64,000 nt of DNA. It comes from Branchiostoma floridae. Lineage: Eukaryota; Chordata; Leptocardii; Amphioxiformes; Branchiostomatidae. The position numbers and the translations under genes were made by a program. The stretch spans positions 7,720,353 through 7,784,352 of the forward strand of contig NC_049992.1 in NCBI RefSeq assembly GCF_000003815.2, written 5' to 3'. Of this stretch, positions 35,214 to 46,529 are shown in pieces. Positions within the stretch are counted from its first letter, which is position 1. Every line of letters begins with the position of its first letter. Under the pieces are notes generated by a model. It did no database searches and was not told the origin of the DNA. It saw nothing but the letters and a program-made list of their open reading frames with translations.

Positions 35214-35510
35214 CTAACGGACATTCCAGGAGGTGAGGCGAAATTTCCTGGGGGCATGTTGGCCCTGGTGCCGAAGAGCTGGTCTGGTGTACTCCGGCAA
35301 CAGTCTGGATGTCACAGTCCGTATAGGCGGAAGATCTGCCACATTAGCCTTTCCTACGGGGGAACGGGGATCGTAGAATTCGATTTTTAAAAAATCGGGA
35401 AATTGGCTGGGGGGGGGTGGGGGGCGGGCGGTGGGCAGTCTGCGCTTAGGTTCTTGTTTCCTGCGCTGCGCGGCCGGCCAACTCCTCTGGTAGTAAAACT
35501 CCCCTGGCAA
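35214..35510 (-). pseudogene. Possible LINE ORF2 start (endonuclease N-terminus) fragment
   Basis: A minus-strand frame ends PRKFRLTSWNVR then stop. The LTSWNVR motif with a preceding basic stretch is what apurinic-type LINE endonucleases begin with. Nothing endonuclease-like follows the stop. A chance open frame in this GC-rich patch (with a poly-G/Pro run) is possible. Confidence 0.35.
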
Positions 35511-36189
35511 ATTATTCTACTTATAATAGCCAGCGTAGTCTGTTAGAGACTATGCCACATTCTTGTAGCGTCAGTGACCCCAGTGACCCTGCGGTACCTG
35601 TCCAAGAACGCACCGATGAATGTTTCGACAAGCTCGTTAAATCGTTTCTTTTTTGGCAATCATGGTTCGAAAATTACTTAGCTCTTCTATTCCCCGATAT
35701 GTCATATAGATACCGTGTAGTCAGCTCATGTTGTCGTAGACGCTTCACAAGAAGGAATATCTTGTCTGTACCTTTATTGAACTGTCTTCAGAGAATGGTC
35801 ACCGCTATCGGAAGGAACGTGTCTTGCGGCAATGTCTTATCAAGTATCGACCCAGAGTCTTGAAGTAATGAGAGTTATTTCATTCACCTGAGGCCAGCCT
35901 TGAGATTAGGAATGACGTCAGCTATTGCCTGAAATCTATTAGGTAGCAGAGCATGAACACATTTTACTTGCGGGTGCGTGGCTGCAAGGACACTCGACTA
36001 GGGTTGGTGCTATTTTGTTTCTTTCAAGTATTCAGGAAAAAAACTTAAATTAAGGACAATCAACGCTTATACATTCATGATTCGGGAAATGATTGTCACT
36101 ATCATAATTGATCATTTGAGTCCAAAAAAAAATATAAATACATGTACGTACATGTAAAAGGGTAGAGGTATCCATTCCCCTATCCTGTA

Positions 36190-36445
36190 TTTACTGTGTC
36201 TATGGCATGGTATTGGAAGGCATAGCGCAACCTTCTCCGCATACCGCCTTTTACCTCGCCAACCGAAGCCATTTACCCATTATCACACCGGTGTGGAGCA
36301 AGAAAAGTCGTGTTTAGTGCCTTCCCACAGACACTACGTCTAGCCATAAGGGATAAGACTTCTTGCTTAAGAAGAACAGTGTTAGGAATCGAACCTGCGC
36401 CCTTGATCTGACTGACACATTTCGGTTTTGCAATACATTTGTTGA
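36190..36445 (-). mobile_element. tRNA-derived SINE, family B, minus strand
   Basis: On the minus strand a tRNA-like head with box B GGTTCGATTCC near 36385 precedes a body with a GGAAGGCACTAAACACGACT-type block, a CACACCGGTGTGATAATGGG block, a GGTAAAAGGCGGTA block and a CCAATACCATGCC end. Related pieces are at 18150, 38265, 38990 and 46380. Confidence 0.65.
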
Positions 36446-36642
36446 ATCACTTCAGCTAAAATTAAGAAATTATGAGATAATAGCAGAAGAAAATGCCTAC
36501 TATACCAACCCTTTTTTCAGAACAGTATGCAGAAACACAACATTTTTTGCTTGGCCCTGGTTTTTTTTTTTCCAGTGCAGCGACAGTAGTTCCGCGCACC
36601 CGCAAAGAGACTTACTCCTGCCCAACCCAATCTGCCCCGCAC

Positions 36643-36873
36643 TATATAGGAGGCAGAGCGTGTGTGGGAACATAGTTATTGTAGATGGTGCCGGTCAGAG
36701 GGACGGTGGTTCCATCCAGTGGCTCCTGGTAGCGGGGCGGTGCACGGGAAGGCTGTCGGAGCCAGACGCACAGCAGGCCGCCTGGGGAGTTCACCACGCC
36801 TCGGTGACACAAAATCCACGTCCATGGCGGTCCTTTGGTGGACAGTGTTGGTTCTTCTGCAAATTTCGGAAAG
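36643..36873 (+). promoter_or_regulatory. Candidate TATA promoter, 5' UTR and first coding exon of an unidentified secreted protein
   Basis: TATATAGG at 36643-36650 is TATA-box-like and would place a start near 36670-36680. A short upstream ORF is at 36685-36732. The main ATG at 36824 (CCATGG context, T at -3, G at +4) opens MAVLWWTVLVLLQISE. This is a compact hydrophobic signal-peptide-like segment that stops in phase at a strong donor AAG|GTAAGTG (36874). No downstream exon was recognised, so the protein family is unknown. The arrangement of TATA, leader, signal sequence and donor is persuasive, but all parts could co-occur by chance. Confidence 0.4.
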
Positions 36874-37320
36874 GTAAGTGTTTTGGATTTCTCCTTGACT
36901 TCTATCGTTCTTCAAAGCAAGAAGTCTTATCCCTTAAGCAACAATGGCCGTGTCTTCTCTTAAGGTTTGCCCTTGCTTTGACATCTCACGAAAACGCCCT
37001 TATCTGAAAAGGGTAAAAGGAATTCAAAGCTACTACAGTATAGTATCGAATGGCTGACCCTTTATAATGTGAGTGAAAAATTCAAGTGAAAAAGTCGTAC
37101 AATTTTCAGTGTAGAAATCCTTCTAAAATACCTACAATCATGCAGCTGCTAAGGTAAGCATGCATTACTATGCACCTGTTTGTCGCATTTTGTTTTCCCG
37201 TATCTATAAATAAACCTAATTGGCACGTATAGCACCCCACGCTGCATGGAAGTCGACTTTTCATTAGACGCGGTTACAAGGCAGTCATTACGCTTCGTAC
37301 ACCATAGCGACCCCGCCGGC

Positions 37321-38060
37321 TCGCATTGACGATCTCTACTTACCAATAAATCAACACTAATAATGAAGAAAGGGAGAAATTAAACTTCCCCGAAGCACAA
37401 AACGTTTTTGAATTTGGAAACCGTTATGGGAAAACAGAATAAGACATTAGAAATAATGTGGGCGATATAAAACGCATTATACTTGTGTATATAAATATCA
37501 TATAAAATTTGTATAGTGTATTTGTGAATTGCTCACCAGCTCGCATTGACGATCCTTACTTACCAATAAATCAACACTAATAATAAAGAAAGGGAGAAAT
37601 GAAACTTTCCCGAAGCACAAAACGTTTTTGAATTTGGAAAACGTTGTGAGAAAGCAGAATAAGACATTAAGTAAAAACGTGGGCCAATTATAAAACGCAT
37701 TATACATATACAAATACATATCGTGCGTGTGTGTGAATTGCAAAGTGTGAATTTTGTACAAGTAAGTAGTTTGCTCCGAAATCTTACATACACATTAATT
37801 TTTGACGACATATGGAAGAATGCGAACGTCAACAATCGAATGTTAATAAGCCCTAAAGTCTAAACAAGAACTCGACTGAAGTGAAAATTTAAAATAAAAC
37901 CTTTCCGAGGCACAAAATCCCCTTGAACATGAAAAATGTTGTCAGAAGGCCACGAAGAAATGTAAAACACGAAGTGATCCATATGTAATTCGCGTGTATT
38001 CACATTTCGTATTGTATTTTTGTAAGGCATGAATTGCAATGCAATCGACCTGCAATGGAA
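37321..38060 (+). repeat. Tandem repeat, period 220 bp: two close copies and a diverged third
   Basis: TCGCATTGACGATC begins at 37321 and 37541. Shared blocks are TACTTACCAATAAATCAACA, GGGAGAAAT-AAACTT and CGAAGCACAAAACGTTTTTG. The piece at 37870-38060 (CGAGGCACAAAATCCCCTTG ...) is a decayed third unit. Confidence 0.85.
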
Positions 38061-38264
38061 TACTGCTGTGAGCTGTTGTCTGGATTTGAGACCAAGCAAA
38101 ATCTTTTGATGAGAAAGCACTGGAGCTCCCAACGATAAGAGCTACAGACTGATAGAGGATTAATTTTAGAGTGTCTATCTGTATTTCGTATTGTAAAGAA
38201 AGAACTGTAATGCAACGGGCCTGCAATGAAAAAAGTAGTCCCGTATATACCTTTTTGAGGCCGT

Positions 38265-38425
38265 AGGAGTAGTGGGATGTTATCCACAGTATTTAGCTTG
38301 TATGTGTCCTCGGCACGCGCACGTTATTGGAAGGCGAAGCCAATTTCTCACCTTCCCCCGCCCTTGACGTCCCCAACCAGGTTCCATTTTTACACCTACA
38401 TGGAGCGAGAAAATGTACAGCGTCT
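38265..38425 (-). mobile_element. SINE fragment, family B, minus strand
   Basis: ACGTTATTGGAAGGCGAAGC, CACCTTCCCCCGCCCTTGAC and CATTTTTACACCTACATGGA match the family B body inverted. Confidence 0.65.
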
Positions 38426-38984
38426 AACCAGAAAAAGGAATCAAAGTCGTGACGTCTTGATCTTATGTCGACTAGAATGGCCAATCGACGCCGCAATATT
38501 GGTGTCAGCCTTTCTGTTCATTTTGCATTTTCTTTCAACGCATGAAAGTCCTTCAAAAGCATCGTTTGGATCGCTTTCGATCTAATGTGGGCATATCACA
38601 GTCTAACACTACACTGTTAAGATTAACTCGAATATTAACCGAAAATGATTACTACTTCCAAAGCTTATCAACGGTTGCACATAGCAACTAAGACGATGGA
38701 ATGAATTTTAATGCGAGCGGTTTGCGGTTGACATAGTTGCGTGGACGTCTGCGATATTTGCGTCATCGTTGGCGTAAGAAATCAAGACAGATGACGGAAT
38801 TTCGTGTAAGTAGAACGCATTTCCGATAAAAGTTCTCTCGCCTACGTTTTATCGTATACTAGTAGACGGGGGGTTAATAGACAATTTTAGCTTATTTTCA
38901 CCGGGCTGTGGCGTCATGTGGCGTCGAATTACCGAGTGGCTATAAGCTAGTGGATACGAGATCGAGAGGTCAACTTATAACGTT

Positions 38985-39140
38985 CCTGGCCATGGCCGTG
39001 GGAGAGGGAAAATGGGAATCGGTTGGAGAGGTAAAGGCGGTGCAAGGAAAGGGATGAGCTCCGCCTTGCTATACCGTACCCTAGACACAGTGGATAACAA
39101 CCCACTGCCCCTACATCCTTAAAAGACTATGGGGTTACGT
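38985..39140 (+). mobile_element. SINE fragment, family B, plus strand
   Basis: GGAAAATGGGAATCGGTTGG, AGAGGTAAAGGCGGTG and CTAGACACAGTGGATAACAA are the family B body in opposite orientation to the 38265 copy, 700 bp away. Confidence 0.6.
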
Positions 39141-39219
39141 TTGCCTCTACCATCGGGTTGTCATACGCCTTTGAGGGTATCAGTGGAACCCAAAGTATAG
39201 CTATCATTGCGAGGCTTGT

Positions 39220-39978
39220 TTAAGTCGAGTCCATCCGATCTCGAGTCCAGATGCCTACCCATGTGTCCCTGTCGCTCATCGCTCGGAGTATACTGTCAAC
39301 CTTCAGGCCGGTGTCTTTCTTGAGTATGTCGAAGTATGTTGCTGCCGGTCTTCCCGGCCTTCGCTTACCATGTCTGGGTGTCCAGAGTACCAGGTCAGCA
39401 ACAGCTTCCTCGCTCCTGAGGCAGTGCCATGCGAGCTTAAGTCTTATTGTTCGAATTGTATCGGACAGTTTTGGTATGCCAGCATACAAGACCCTATTTG
39501 TGATGTGCTTTGACTAGTGAACTTCGAGAAATGTGCCTAGAAGTTTCGTATAACATAACGTTAGATATCCATTCAGCTGTTTTTCAAGCTTGGTAGATTG
39601 CCTTCTTGTTCCAATTTTATCGGACAGTTTTGTATGCCAGCATACAAGACACTATTTGAGATGTGTCATGACTGCTGTTCTTAACAGTGTCGTATAACAC
39701 CCATTCAGCTGTTTCTCAGGCTTGGTGGATTGGTAGTGAGTGACTGTTAATAACTCGAAACCGTACTGCTTCGGTGGTCGAGAAGAAGAGCCCCGTTCCA
39801 ATTTACGTAAGAGATTCGATCTCCAAATCCTCTGTAACTTGTTGGAAGCACGCCAAACTGCTACTTTTCTTGCTGTAATGACATTTGCTGTACTTTCCAT
39901 TCTAGACCCCAGGTATTCAAAATTCTTTACCTCCCCCTGAGCATTAAGAACCACATTGGAACCCACCAGATATAACAT
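39220..39978 (-). pseudogene. LINE reverse-transcriptase ORF, C-terminal part, degraded
   Basis: The minus strand encodes NAQGEVKNFEYLGSRMESTA then RKVAVWRASNKLQRIWRSNL (39978 to ~39790), the RT thumb region with the FxYLG motif. Later, at 39489-39220, it encodes LAWHCLRSEEAVADLVLWTP and GKRRPGRPAATYFDILKKDT, the usual end of LINE ORF2 (HC..R..E..A..LVLW.P..G.R..GRP). Between them a ~160-bp direct duplication (39441-39600 against 39601-39740) and frame breaks destroy the ORF. The active-site domain is missing. Confidence 0.85.
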
Positions 39979-40200
39979 GCGAGGACAAGAAGATTCTGGT
40001 TCTCTTGGGTAATCTCAATATAAAGGCAGGTCTTCTTGACATAGAAGAGTATGAGGTGGCTAGGAAATCACTAGGGGAAGGAAAAAAAAGTGGTGAAGAT
40101 GGAATACCACCTGACGTACTCGGAAGATGTAAAGGCCTGGACGAAATTATTCTTGATGCATTGCAAAAAAAAACACGAGGCAGCTGCATGAATGGTTACT
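39960..40200 (+). pseudogene. LINE reverse-transcriptase ORF, N-terminal RT part, inverted relative to 39220-39978
   Basis: The plus strand encodes EEYEVARKSLGEGKKSGEDG then IPPDVLGRCKGLDEIILDAL, the start of the RT domain in LINEs (GKSxGxDGIPPEVLK). It lies head-to-head with the C-terminal piece of what looks like the same type of element. The central RT with its catalytic DD is absent. Confidence 0.82.
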
Positions 40201-40239
40201 TTGATAAGCTAATGAAATCCAAGATGATAAGATACTGAT

Positions 40240-41490
40240 GTTATCCTACATTGGTGCCAGCAAAATTCTTTTTCTGATATGTTTGCTTCGCGTATGTTAT
40301 TATCTACAAAGTAGCAAGATAGCTTTTTTCATTTACATTAGAAGGACTAAATGTATTGAAATGGACAAAACAATAGTGAATCTGGTGGAATAGTGGAGCG
40401 AGGCTAATGCTATTTATCACTGATAGCTCGTGTGGTGCCAGCAAAGTCTTTTGCAGATACGTTTGCTATACTGTGTTACTATCTACACAGTGACATATGC
40501 ATATATACATAGGCAAACATTTTATAGGTACTCTAGAAGGAACAAGAACACCTTGGAGCAAACGCCTGCATCGACTATCAGTACAATTTTAATATTACAA
40601 GAGTATTGTTCTGTTGTGCGGTGATACTAAATTTAGTATAGTAGTATATACTACTTTCTTGCTCTAAAGAATTTGCTACTCTCTGTTCGATAGATAAACT
40701 CAACTACATTCTGGGAGGCGATAATCCTCACTGTGTACAGTAGGTAAATATATCCATGAATGTTTATATCGTAGAATCAATAGTGTAAATGACATGCTAG
40801 ACCCTATTTGTTGACTTGTTCATACCTATAGATATCCATATATGTGTGTTTAGTTGTACTGTAAGTAGTTGTTATACATGTTGACCTTACGAAAGGCGCT
40901 GTACTTTTGTCGTGTTAACAAAAATTACACATTTTTTATATAAAGGTTAGCAATGCCGATTCTTAAATCCCTTGAGAGTCTGTAAATTTCAAGATATTCA
41001 TATTTTGCTAAAGGACATAACGTTTCAGATTCGGTTCATGTCACTTAAGATCAATGTATTGACTTGACACAGGAATGCGATCCGGAAATTTCCCCATACA
41101 GATTGAAATCTCTACCCTGACATATACATAACTGGGAGAACAAAAATAAACAGTTTGACATTCCCTCTGACTTATATGTAAGCGATACTTGAAATTTTGG
41201 AGAGTTTGATAAGACTGCTGTCCAAAGTGTGCTGGATTCAAGATAACAGATACAGAGGTCTTGTGGCGCGTTATGTAATGCATAAAGACCTTCATTGCAC
41301 ATTCGGCTAAGTACCGGTCACAACAAAACCTGTTTAACAGATACAGTTTACATATACAAAATTAAACTACCATTAGATAAATAAAACTTCTCTCTTTTGA
41401 GTTGTAGAAGAGATAAAAGAAGAGATAAATCTTACGATGGATGGTTTGTCTAGTTGCATTATACCCCGAAATATATGTACCGAAATATAC
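40240..41490. other. Intergenic stretch, weak internal similarity only
   Basis: TGGTGCCAGCAAAATTCTTT (40251) and GTGGTGCCAGCAAAGTCTTT (40433) mark a ~180-bp diverged duplication. No gene seen. Confidence 0.5.
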
Positions 41491-41494
41491 CGAA

Positions 41495-41695
41495 AATCGT
41501 TCTGTGGCAATCGCCCGAGCCTTGCTTAAGTTAATAACTTTATTGCACAACAATTGTACAAGGTACAAAGTATGGCTTGTATGTGACAGGGACAGTTTTC
41601 AGGTGAACAATACGCACAACCCTCTGTCGATCTTAAATTAAATATGGCCGATCTTCCATCGATACGCCGGAAGATCGTGGATAATGTGACAGGGA
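41495..41695 (-). mobile_element. LINE 3' end fragment (copy 2)
   Basis: Same sequence as 33115-33300 (GTACAAGGTACAAAGTATGG, CAGGGACAGTTTTCAGGTGA, CATCGATACGCCGGAAGATC) at about 90% identity by eye, same strand. Confidence 0.75.
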
Positions 41696-42359
41696 TATAA
41701 GGAACATGAATTTTTCTACAGTACTTAATTGTATGAAATAGGGAAATAGGGTTCTTTACAAGACTTCTCTCTCTTTGCCATACAATCAACATTCTATTAC
41801 ATAATGGTTATTTCACCTTCTTTGCACAAGCCTATAGTGTCGACCTGACCCGTACACGACCTGAGTATGATAGAAACAGCCCACGCTAAAGTCGAACAGA
41901 CATTGATAGAATAGGCTCTCTCTTCGCCCAGTCATTTCGTCAGGCAGCGTTGAGCGTGACCGACATTAGCACTGAATCAGTCTATAAGCCTTAATTTAGC
42001 GCAGGAATGGGCCCTGGTGATGTTACCAGTGGGGTGCACGCTTTACATAATAACGGTTAGGCGATGATGGTGTGACGTTATACGCTCGCATTGCCAGTAA
42101 GCTTCAATTGATTGTTTGTAAATATGAATGTTTTGGGGAATCTCGACAGAAAAAAATTACACAGGCAAAGTTCTGGTAGTATCGTGACTGGTAGATGTTA
42201 CCTATTAATTTTACATAATATATATTTTAGTTTTTTTTTTATGTTAAGAATGAAACGTGTGGTCTGTGAGAAGGGAGCAAAGTGTAACAGAGCTATGATT
42301 TATGATCTCATAGCTCGAACAATACTTATAATTTAGAGACCCTAGCGGAATTGAAGTTT

Positions 42360-43020
42360 TCTTAAATAAATTGCATTTTGGTCAGTGTGAAATATGTACT
42401 GCCTATGGAAAAGGGATTATGATATTGCAGAGTCCGATAGCCAAGTAAATCAACGTGTGGGAAGTACTCTTTTCACCTTTAAAATCTATAGATTTCTATA
42501 GCTATAGATGCTCTGTACCCAGTTGCAGTTTGGTCCGGTTAGGATATGGGGTTCGGTTGCCGAGTACGATATATAGGAATACTAGGTATAAAATCAGCAA
42601 TTCCTCAAGCGTAAATTGAAACTCAGGATTAAACCCACAAAGCAGCGATTTGGTAGAAATGAAATATGTAGTCTAACGTTACATCTTTAAGGTTATCGGC
42701 TCCAATAAACTAAGGAAACCCGACAAAGGCCAAACGTCAGCGATTTCTCCGGTTTAGATCGAAGAGTTGGACATTTTTCGACAATTATGTTTTCGGTATT
42801 GTAGTCCTCTGGCTCTTCGTGAACCAGATACATTTTGGTCTGGGTGAAATATGTGGTCAGTGACATCGGGATCAGGATTAGGCTGACTGTAGGGCTCTAT
42901 AACCAAGGAACTCTGCGTCTAGGGTCAGCAATTTCTTTAGCGTAGATTGAAACTAGAAATACGGTCGACTGTGCAGTCTTTTGGGTCAACTATTAGCATC
43001 GGTTAGAATCTATGATCCCA
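42360..43020 (+). repeat. Degenerate tandem repeat, roughly 190-270 bp units
   Basis: GTGAAATATGTACTGCCTAT (42387), GAAATGAAATATGTAGTC (42656) and GGGTGAAATATGTGGTCAGT (42842) recur, each followed some 100 bp later by a TCAGCAATTCCTCAAGCGTA-like block. Confidence 0.6.
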
Positions 43021-43499
43021 TAATTACAAAGTCAATCAACCTACGTTTTGAGTAGGGTGAAGTATACTAGTAACACAATTTACATTATTGTCAAACGGCT
43101 GCGATATTCAATAAACAAAGAAGTCCAGTGGCGACCGTCAGCATGTCCTCACGCCTATATCACAGAGCTGGAAGTCTCTTTTATGTACGTAGTTCATTTG
43201 AGTTTTATTATTAGAAGTCTCTTACCTCTTTGTCAAAGCTACATTTTAGAATGAGGTATGCATTCTCCAGGAAACGGGTTTGACCATTGTGCCGTGATTG
43301 CGGAGTTGATCATGAATACCCACGGAGACTGCGGGGTTAACGCCAGCACTTTCTCACCTGTAAATCGAAGACTTTCAAACCCGAACCCTTTTGGGGTGTT
43401 TATAGCTTTTCGCTATCGAAGCTTTTGTCCGCGCGGCAGCTTCATAACCTAACCGCAGACAAGCCATCGTCAATCAGCCGAATCAAACCTCTAACAGCC

Positions 43500-43682
43500 A
43501 TGTTCTTAGGGTTCCTATGTTCCTGTAAATTGTGGTTGATTATCGCCGCTTTTAGCAATTACGAGCTAACGCGCATATTTCAAGGAGCAAAAGAACCCGC
43601 GGGGTCAGCCGGCGAACAGCCCGATCGATGGGATCATTTTCGTGCGGATGATTACTTTGCAGAAGAAAACAGTCTGCGGTGA
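43500..43682 (+). CDS. Candidate small ORF or first exon with N-terminal hydrophobic segment
   Basis: ATG at 43500 (GCC before it, a good initiation context) opens MFLGFLCSCKLWLIIAAFSN, then a polar acidic stretch, 60 codons in all. The stop TGA overlaps a possible donor CTGCG|GTGAAT at 43679. A short hydrophobic start followed by a hydrophilic stem is what type II Golgi enzymes or secreted precursors look like. No family motif is present and no partner exon was found. May be chance. Confidence 0.25.
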   Translation: MFLGFLCSCKLWLIIAAFSNYELTRIFQGAKEPAGSAGEQPDRWDHFRADDYFAEENSLR

Positions 43683-43904
43683 ATAAATCTGTCGGGACTT
43701 TCATTCAAAACTGAACTACTTATCTTTTAGTGATTCGTGCGCAGCGGTAATGGTCTACGTGCCTACATCCGTAACCTTTGTTTCCTACGTGGAGAACGTC
43801 TTCTAGCCTAGCTAATAAACATAGATCGTTTAAGTATACAAAATCATCCATATCTTGGGTTGTCTGTATAATCTACCTTTAAAAGTAAACCTTATGGATG
43901 TTTT

Positions 43905-44010
43905 TTTTTATTTATTTCTGTGTTCTTTTACCAGGGTAAGCTTCATCAGTGACTGACAATGCTTTTCATGGAGGCCCTGGATACATAAACAAATAACACA
44001 TACATAAGAT
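43905..44010 (-). mobile_element. CR1-like LINE 3' end, minus strand
   Basis: On the minus strand, GGGCCTCCATGAAAAGCATT then GTCAGTCACTGATGAAGCTT, ACCCTGGTAAAAGAACACAG and an AATAAATAAAA tail. This is the familiar CR1/L2-type terminal region. Confidence 0.7.
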
Positions 44011-44089
44011 ACAATATTTACGTAATACAACAAAAGCATAACCACTTACATCAATTTCCAATATGTATGTATGTATCGATAAACGTAAC

Positions 44090-44215
44090 GCTGTTGTTGT
44101 ATATTGTATTGTTACCAGTGCTAGCCCTTGATAATAGTCCCGGCTGCTAGTTGGGTAGCCCTGGCTGTATTTCTCTCTATACAGCTGAATAAATCAAATC
44201 AAATCAACTCAAATA
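44090..44215 (+). mobile_element. LINE 3' end, plus strand
   Basis: GGTAGCCCTGGCTGTATTTC, TCTCTATACAGCTGAATAAA and an (AATCA)n tail to 44210. It lies tail-to-tail with the minus-strand fragment at 43905-44010. Confidence 0.7.
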
Positions 44216-44478
44216 CGCGGAGTAGATCTATGATGTCTGGTGGCAACTTTCGGAGGTAGAGGTATCAAATACAGCAATATTAATCATTTCAGACTGTTTG
44301 CTCTACGATCACGACAGGGCAAGAGCTGTTTGAAGAGGCAACCAAATTCCACCAAAATTTCTCCACGCTTACTGACGGAAGCAAAACAATTCTTCTTCTA
44401 ACATCACAAAACCCACACATGATAGAAAAAGATGCTTACTGAAATCACAGCAGAACATAAAGGGAAGGCTGTGATAGA

Positions 44479-44689
44479 TACTGTAAATGGATTTAAGTTC
44501 GCGGGTGTTTCATTTCGCGGTAGTGGGAAAAGGGACTTTTCGCGGTGATTTTAAGTTCGCGGTAGCACCATGCACTGTAGTCTCTTACTGCCACGGAAAA
44601 ATGTTCGCGGTGGTTTCAAGTTAGTGGTAAAATGGCCACCGGGAAAACCGCGAACATAAACCGCCGCGACAGTTTCTGCATTTACAGTA
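44479..44689. mobile_element. TA-flanked MITE with TACTGTAAATG ends
   Basis: Left end TACTGTAAATG, right end CATTTACAGTA. Inner repeats are AAGTTCGCGG / CCGCGAACATAA and several CGCGGT motifs in inverted order. Non-coding and about 210 bp, typical of a Tc1/mariner-related MITE. Confidence 0.85.
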
Positions 44690-44699
44690 TTTCTGTTGA

Positions 44700-45660
44700 T
44701 GGCATTGGTCATCCAGCTACACAGGCATCCCTCATAAATCAAGCATCCCACGATGATTGTTTCTGTCCATGGTACTGAACACATACACCTGCAGTTGATT
44801 GATTTTGTCCCTGGTGATAAAATTTCAGGAGTAGAAAGAACCTTAGAACAGCGTTATGAAAGTAGCTCTCGTCTCATCTCATCTAGCCCTTAATTAAACT
44901 ATCGAACTGTAGGGCCACCTTTATCTATTTTCTGTTCTTCTTAATGTTTCATTTAGTGCCATGCCCGTCCATTCGTTTTTTTTGTTGTATTTAGTTAGTT
45001 TTACCACATTTGTGGAGGGATCGACATAACAGGTGACTGTCACATTTTCAAAGTGTCAACCTGGAGACCAGACTGTAAGGTTTCAGCCACTAACTTACAC
45101 CTCTTTCTTTCTCTCTGGACGTTTCTTAGCAAGGTGAATTTGCCTAGTCCTAAAACCACTTTATTTTTTGGGCAATTAGGAGTTCTATGTACAGACCAGT
45201 GTTTTGCTTGCCTCTACTGGTATACTCCATATTTCATTTGAGCTGCGCTCTCGATATGTGATCTCTAAAATTTACAGGAAATATTTTATCTCTGGAGTCT
45301 GTATATTTTTCTCAAGCTTTCAGTTAACGTATATGTAATATACATTTTCATAATCATAATCACAATTAATCCAGATCTATAATTCCTCCACCCCTGCCCG
45401 TATTTCAGAACTTCTCTGATCTCTTCATCTCTAGCTAGGGGGTCCACTTCCACGACAGCAATTCCCTCTCCAGAAAGGGGCGTTATTTTGTGCGAGATCT
45501 CGATGATATAGATCTGCGCGGGCAGAGTTTCCTTTATCCTTGATCTCTCCCCCTTTATCGATTCCCGTCGTACACGGAGCGTTAACTGCAGAGATAAGAT
45601 AGTCATCAGTTGATACATGTGCCCCTCCGGCCCCGAGGGATGGCTGGCGATGTTCGGTGG
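44700..45660. other. Intergenic stretch, one unexplained minus-strand ORF
   Basis: A 110-codon minus-strand open frame at 45286-45618 (QLTLRVRRESIKGERSRIKE ...) has no recognisable domain and no splice context. Nothing else is supported. Confidence 0.4.
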
Positions 45661-45663
45661 GAT

Positions 45664-46400
45664 GTGCAGTATGGTCCGCCGCCCTTAGGGACGAGTCCGG
45701 TCAAGCCTGATAGATGCGTCGGTGTGAAGGTGTGTGTGGCCGGGAAACTACCTGCATCGGATAGATAAGGCTAGTGTCATTTACACAACAATGTGACAGA
45801 AAAAAGGCCAACGGCAAAGTGAAAATGGGCAAACTTTCTAATAAAATGAACAGCAAATAGACTAACGGCAAAGTAAAAATGAGCAAACTTTCTTAAAAAA
45901 AAGATGAGCAGCAAGCTTTCTACGTGCAACAAAAATCAGATGCTGGGTCGACTGTGGCGTAACTGAAGGGTATTTGGCCCAGAAGCCAGGGATGCTGGGT
46001 TCTACTCTTGTCATGCTACCATTCCTGTGACCTCGTAAATGCCTTTTACCTGTGCAGTATGGTCCGCCGCCCTTAGGGACGAGTCCGGTCAAGCCTGATA
46101 GATGCGTCGGTGTGAAGGTGTGTGTGGCCGAAAAACTACCTGCATCGGATAGATAAGGCTAGTGCCATTTACACAACAAATGTGACAGAAAAAAAGGCCA
46201 TCGGCAAAGTGAAAATGAGCAAACTTTCTAAAAAATGAACAGCAAGCAGGCCAATAGCAAAGTAAAACTGAGCAAACTTTCTAGAAACAATGAAGAGCAA
46301 GTAGACCAATGGCAAAGTAAAAATGGGCAAACTTTCAAAAAAAATTTAACAGCAAGCAGGCCAATGGCAAAGTAAGAATGAGCAGGTCCTGGGTTCGACT
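45664..46400 (+). repeat. 388-bp tandem duplication with an internal ~57-bp minisatellite
   Basis: GTGCAGTATGGTCCGCCGCC begins at 45664 and again at 46052, followed by about 150 bp of near identity. Each copy runs into repeats of AATGGCAAAGTAAAAATGGG then CAAACTTTCTAAAAAA and ACAGCAAGCAGGCC (two units in the first copy, about four in the second). Confidence 0.9.
45950..46050 (+). mobile_element. tRNA-like SINE fragment between the 388-bp copies
   Basis: GATGCTGGGTTCTACTCTTG resembles a box B with flanks; GGCGTAACTGAAGGG lies upstream. A sister piece with a better box B (GGGTTCGACTC) is at 46380. Confidence 0.5.
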
Positions 46401-46515
46401 CTTGTCGTGCTGCCAATCCTGAGCCTTTACAAATGCCCTGTACACAATTCCACCCAGGTGTAAAACTGGGTACTTGATAGGAAGGTAAAATGCAGTGGTA
46501 AGCCTTAGTGCCTAC
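46380..46515 (+). mobile_element. tRNA-derived SINE fragment, family B, plus strand
   Basis: CCTGGGTTCGACTCTTGTCG (box B) precedes CACCCAGGTGTAAAACTGGG and TAGGAAGGTAAAATGCAGTG, the family B body seen inverted at 36190-36445. Confidence 0.65.
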
Positions 46516-46529
46516 GTAGATGTTTTACG

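Noticed and set aside
36363-37007. 214-codon plus-strand frame
   Set aside because: Begins in a minus-strand SINE and crosses the candidate exon in another frame; no domain recognised.
39251-39517. Plus-strand ORF over the LINE remnant
   Set aside because: It is the antisense shadow of the conserved LINE C-terminus.
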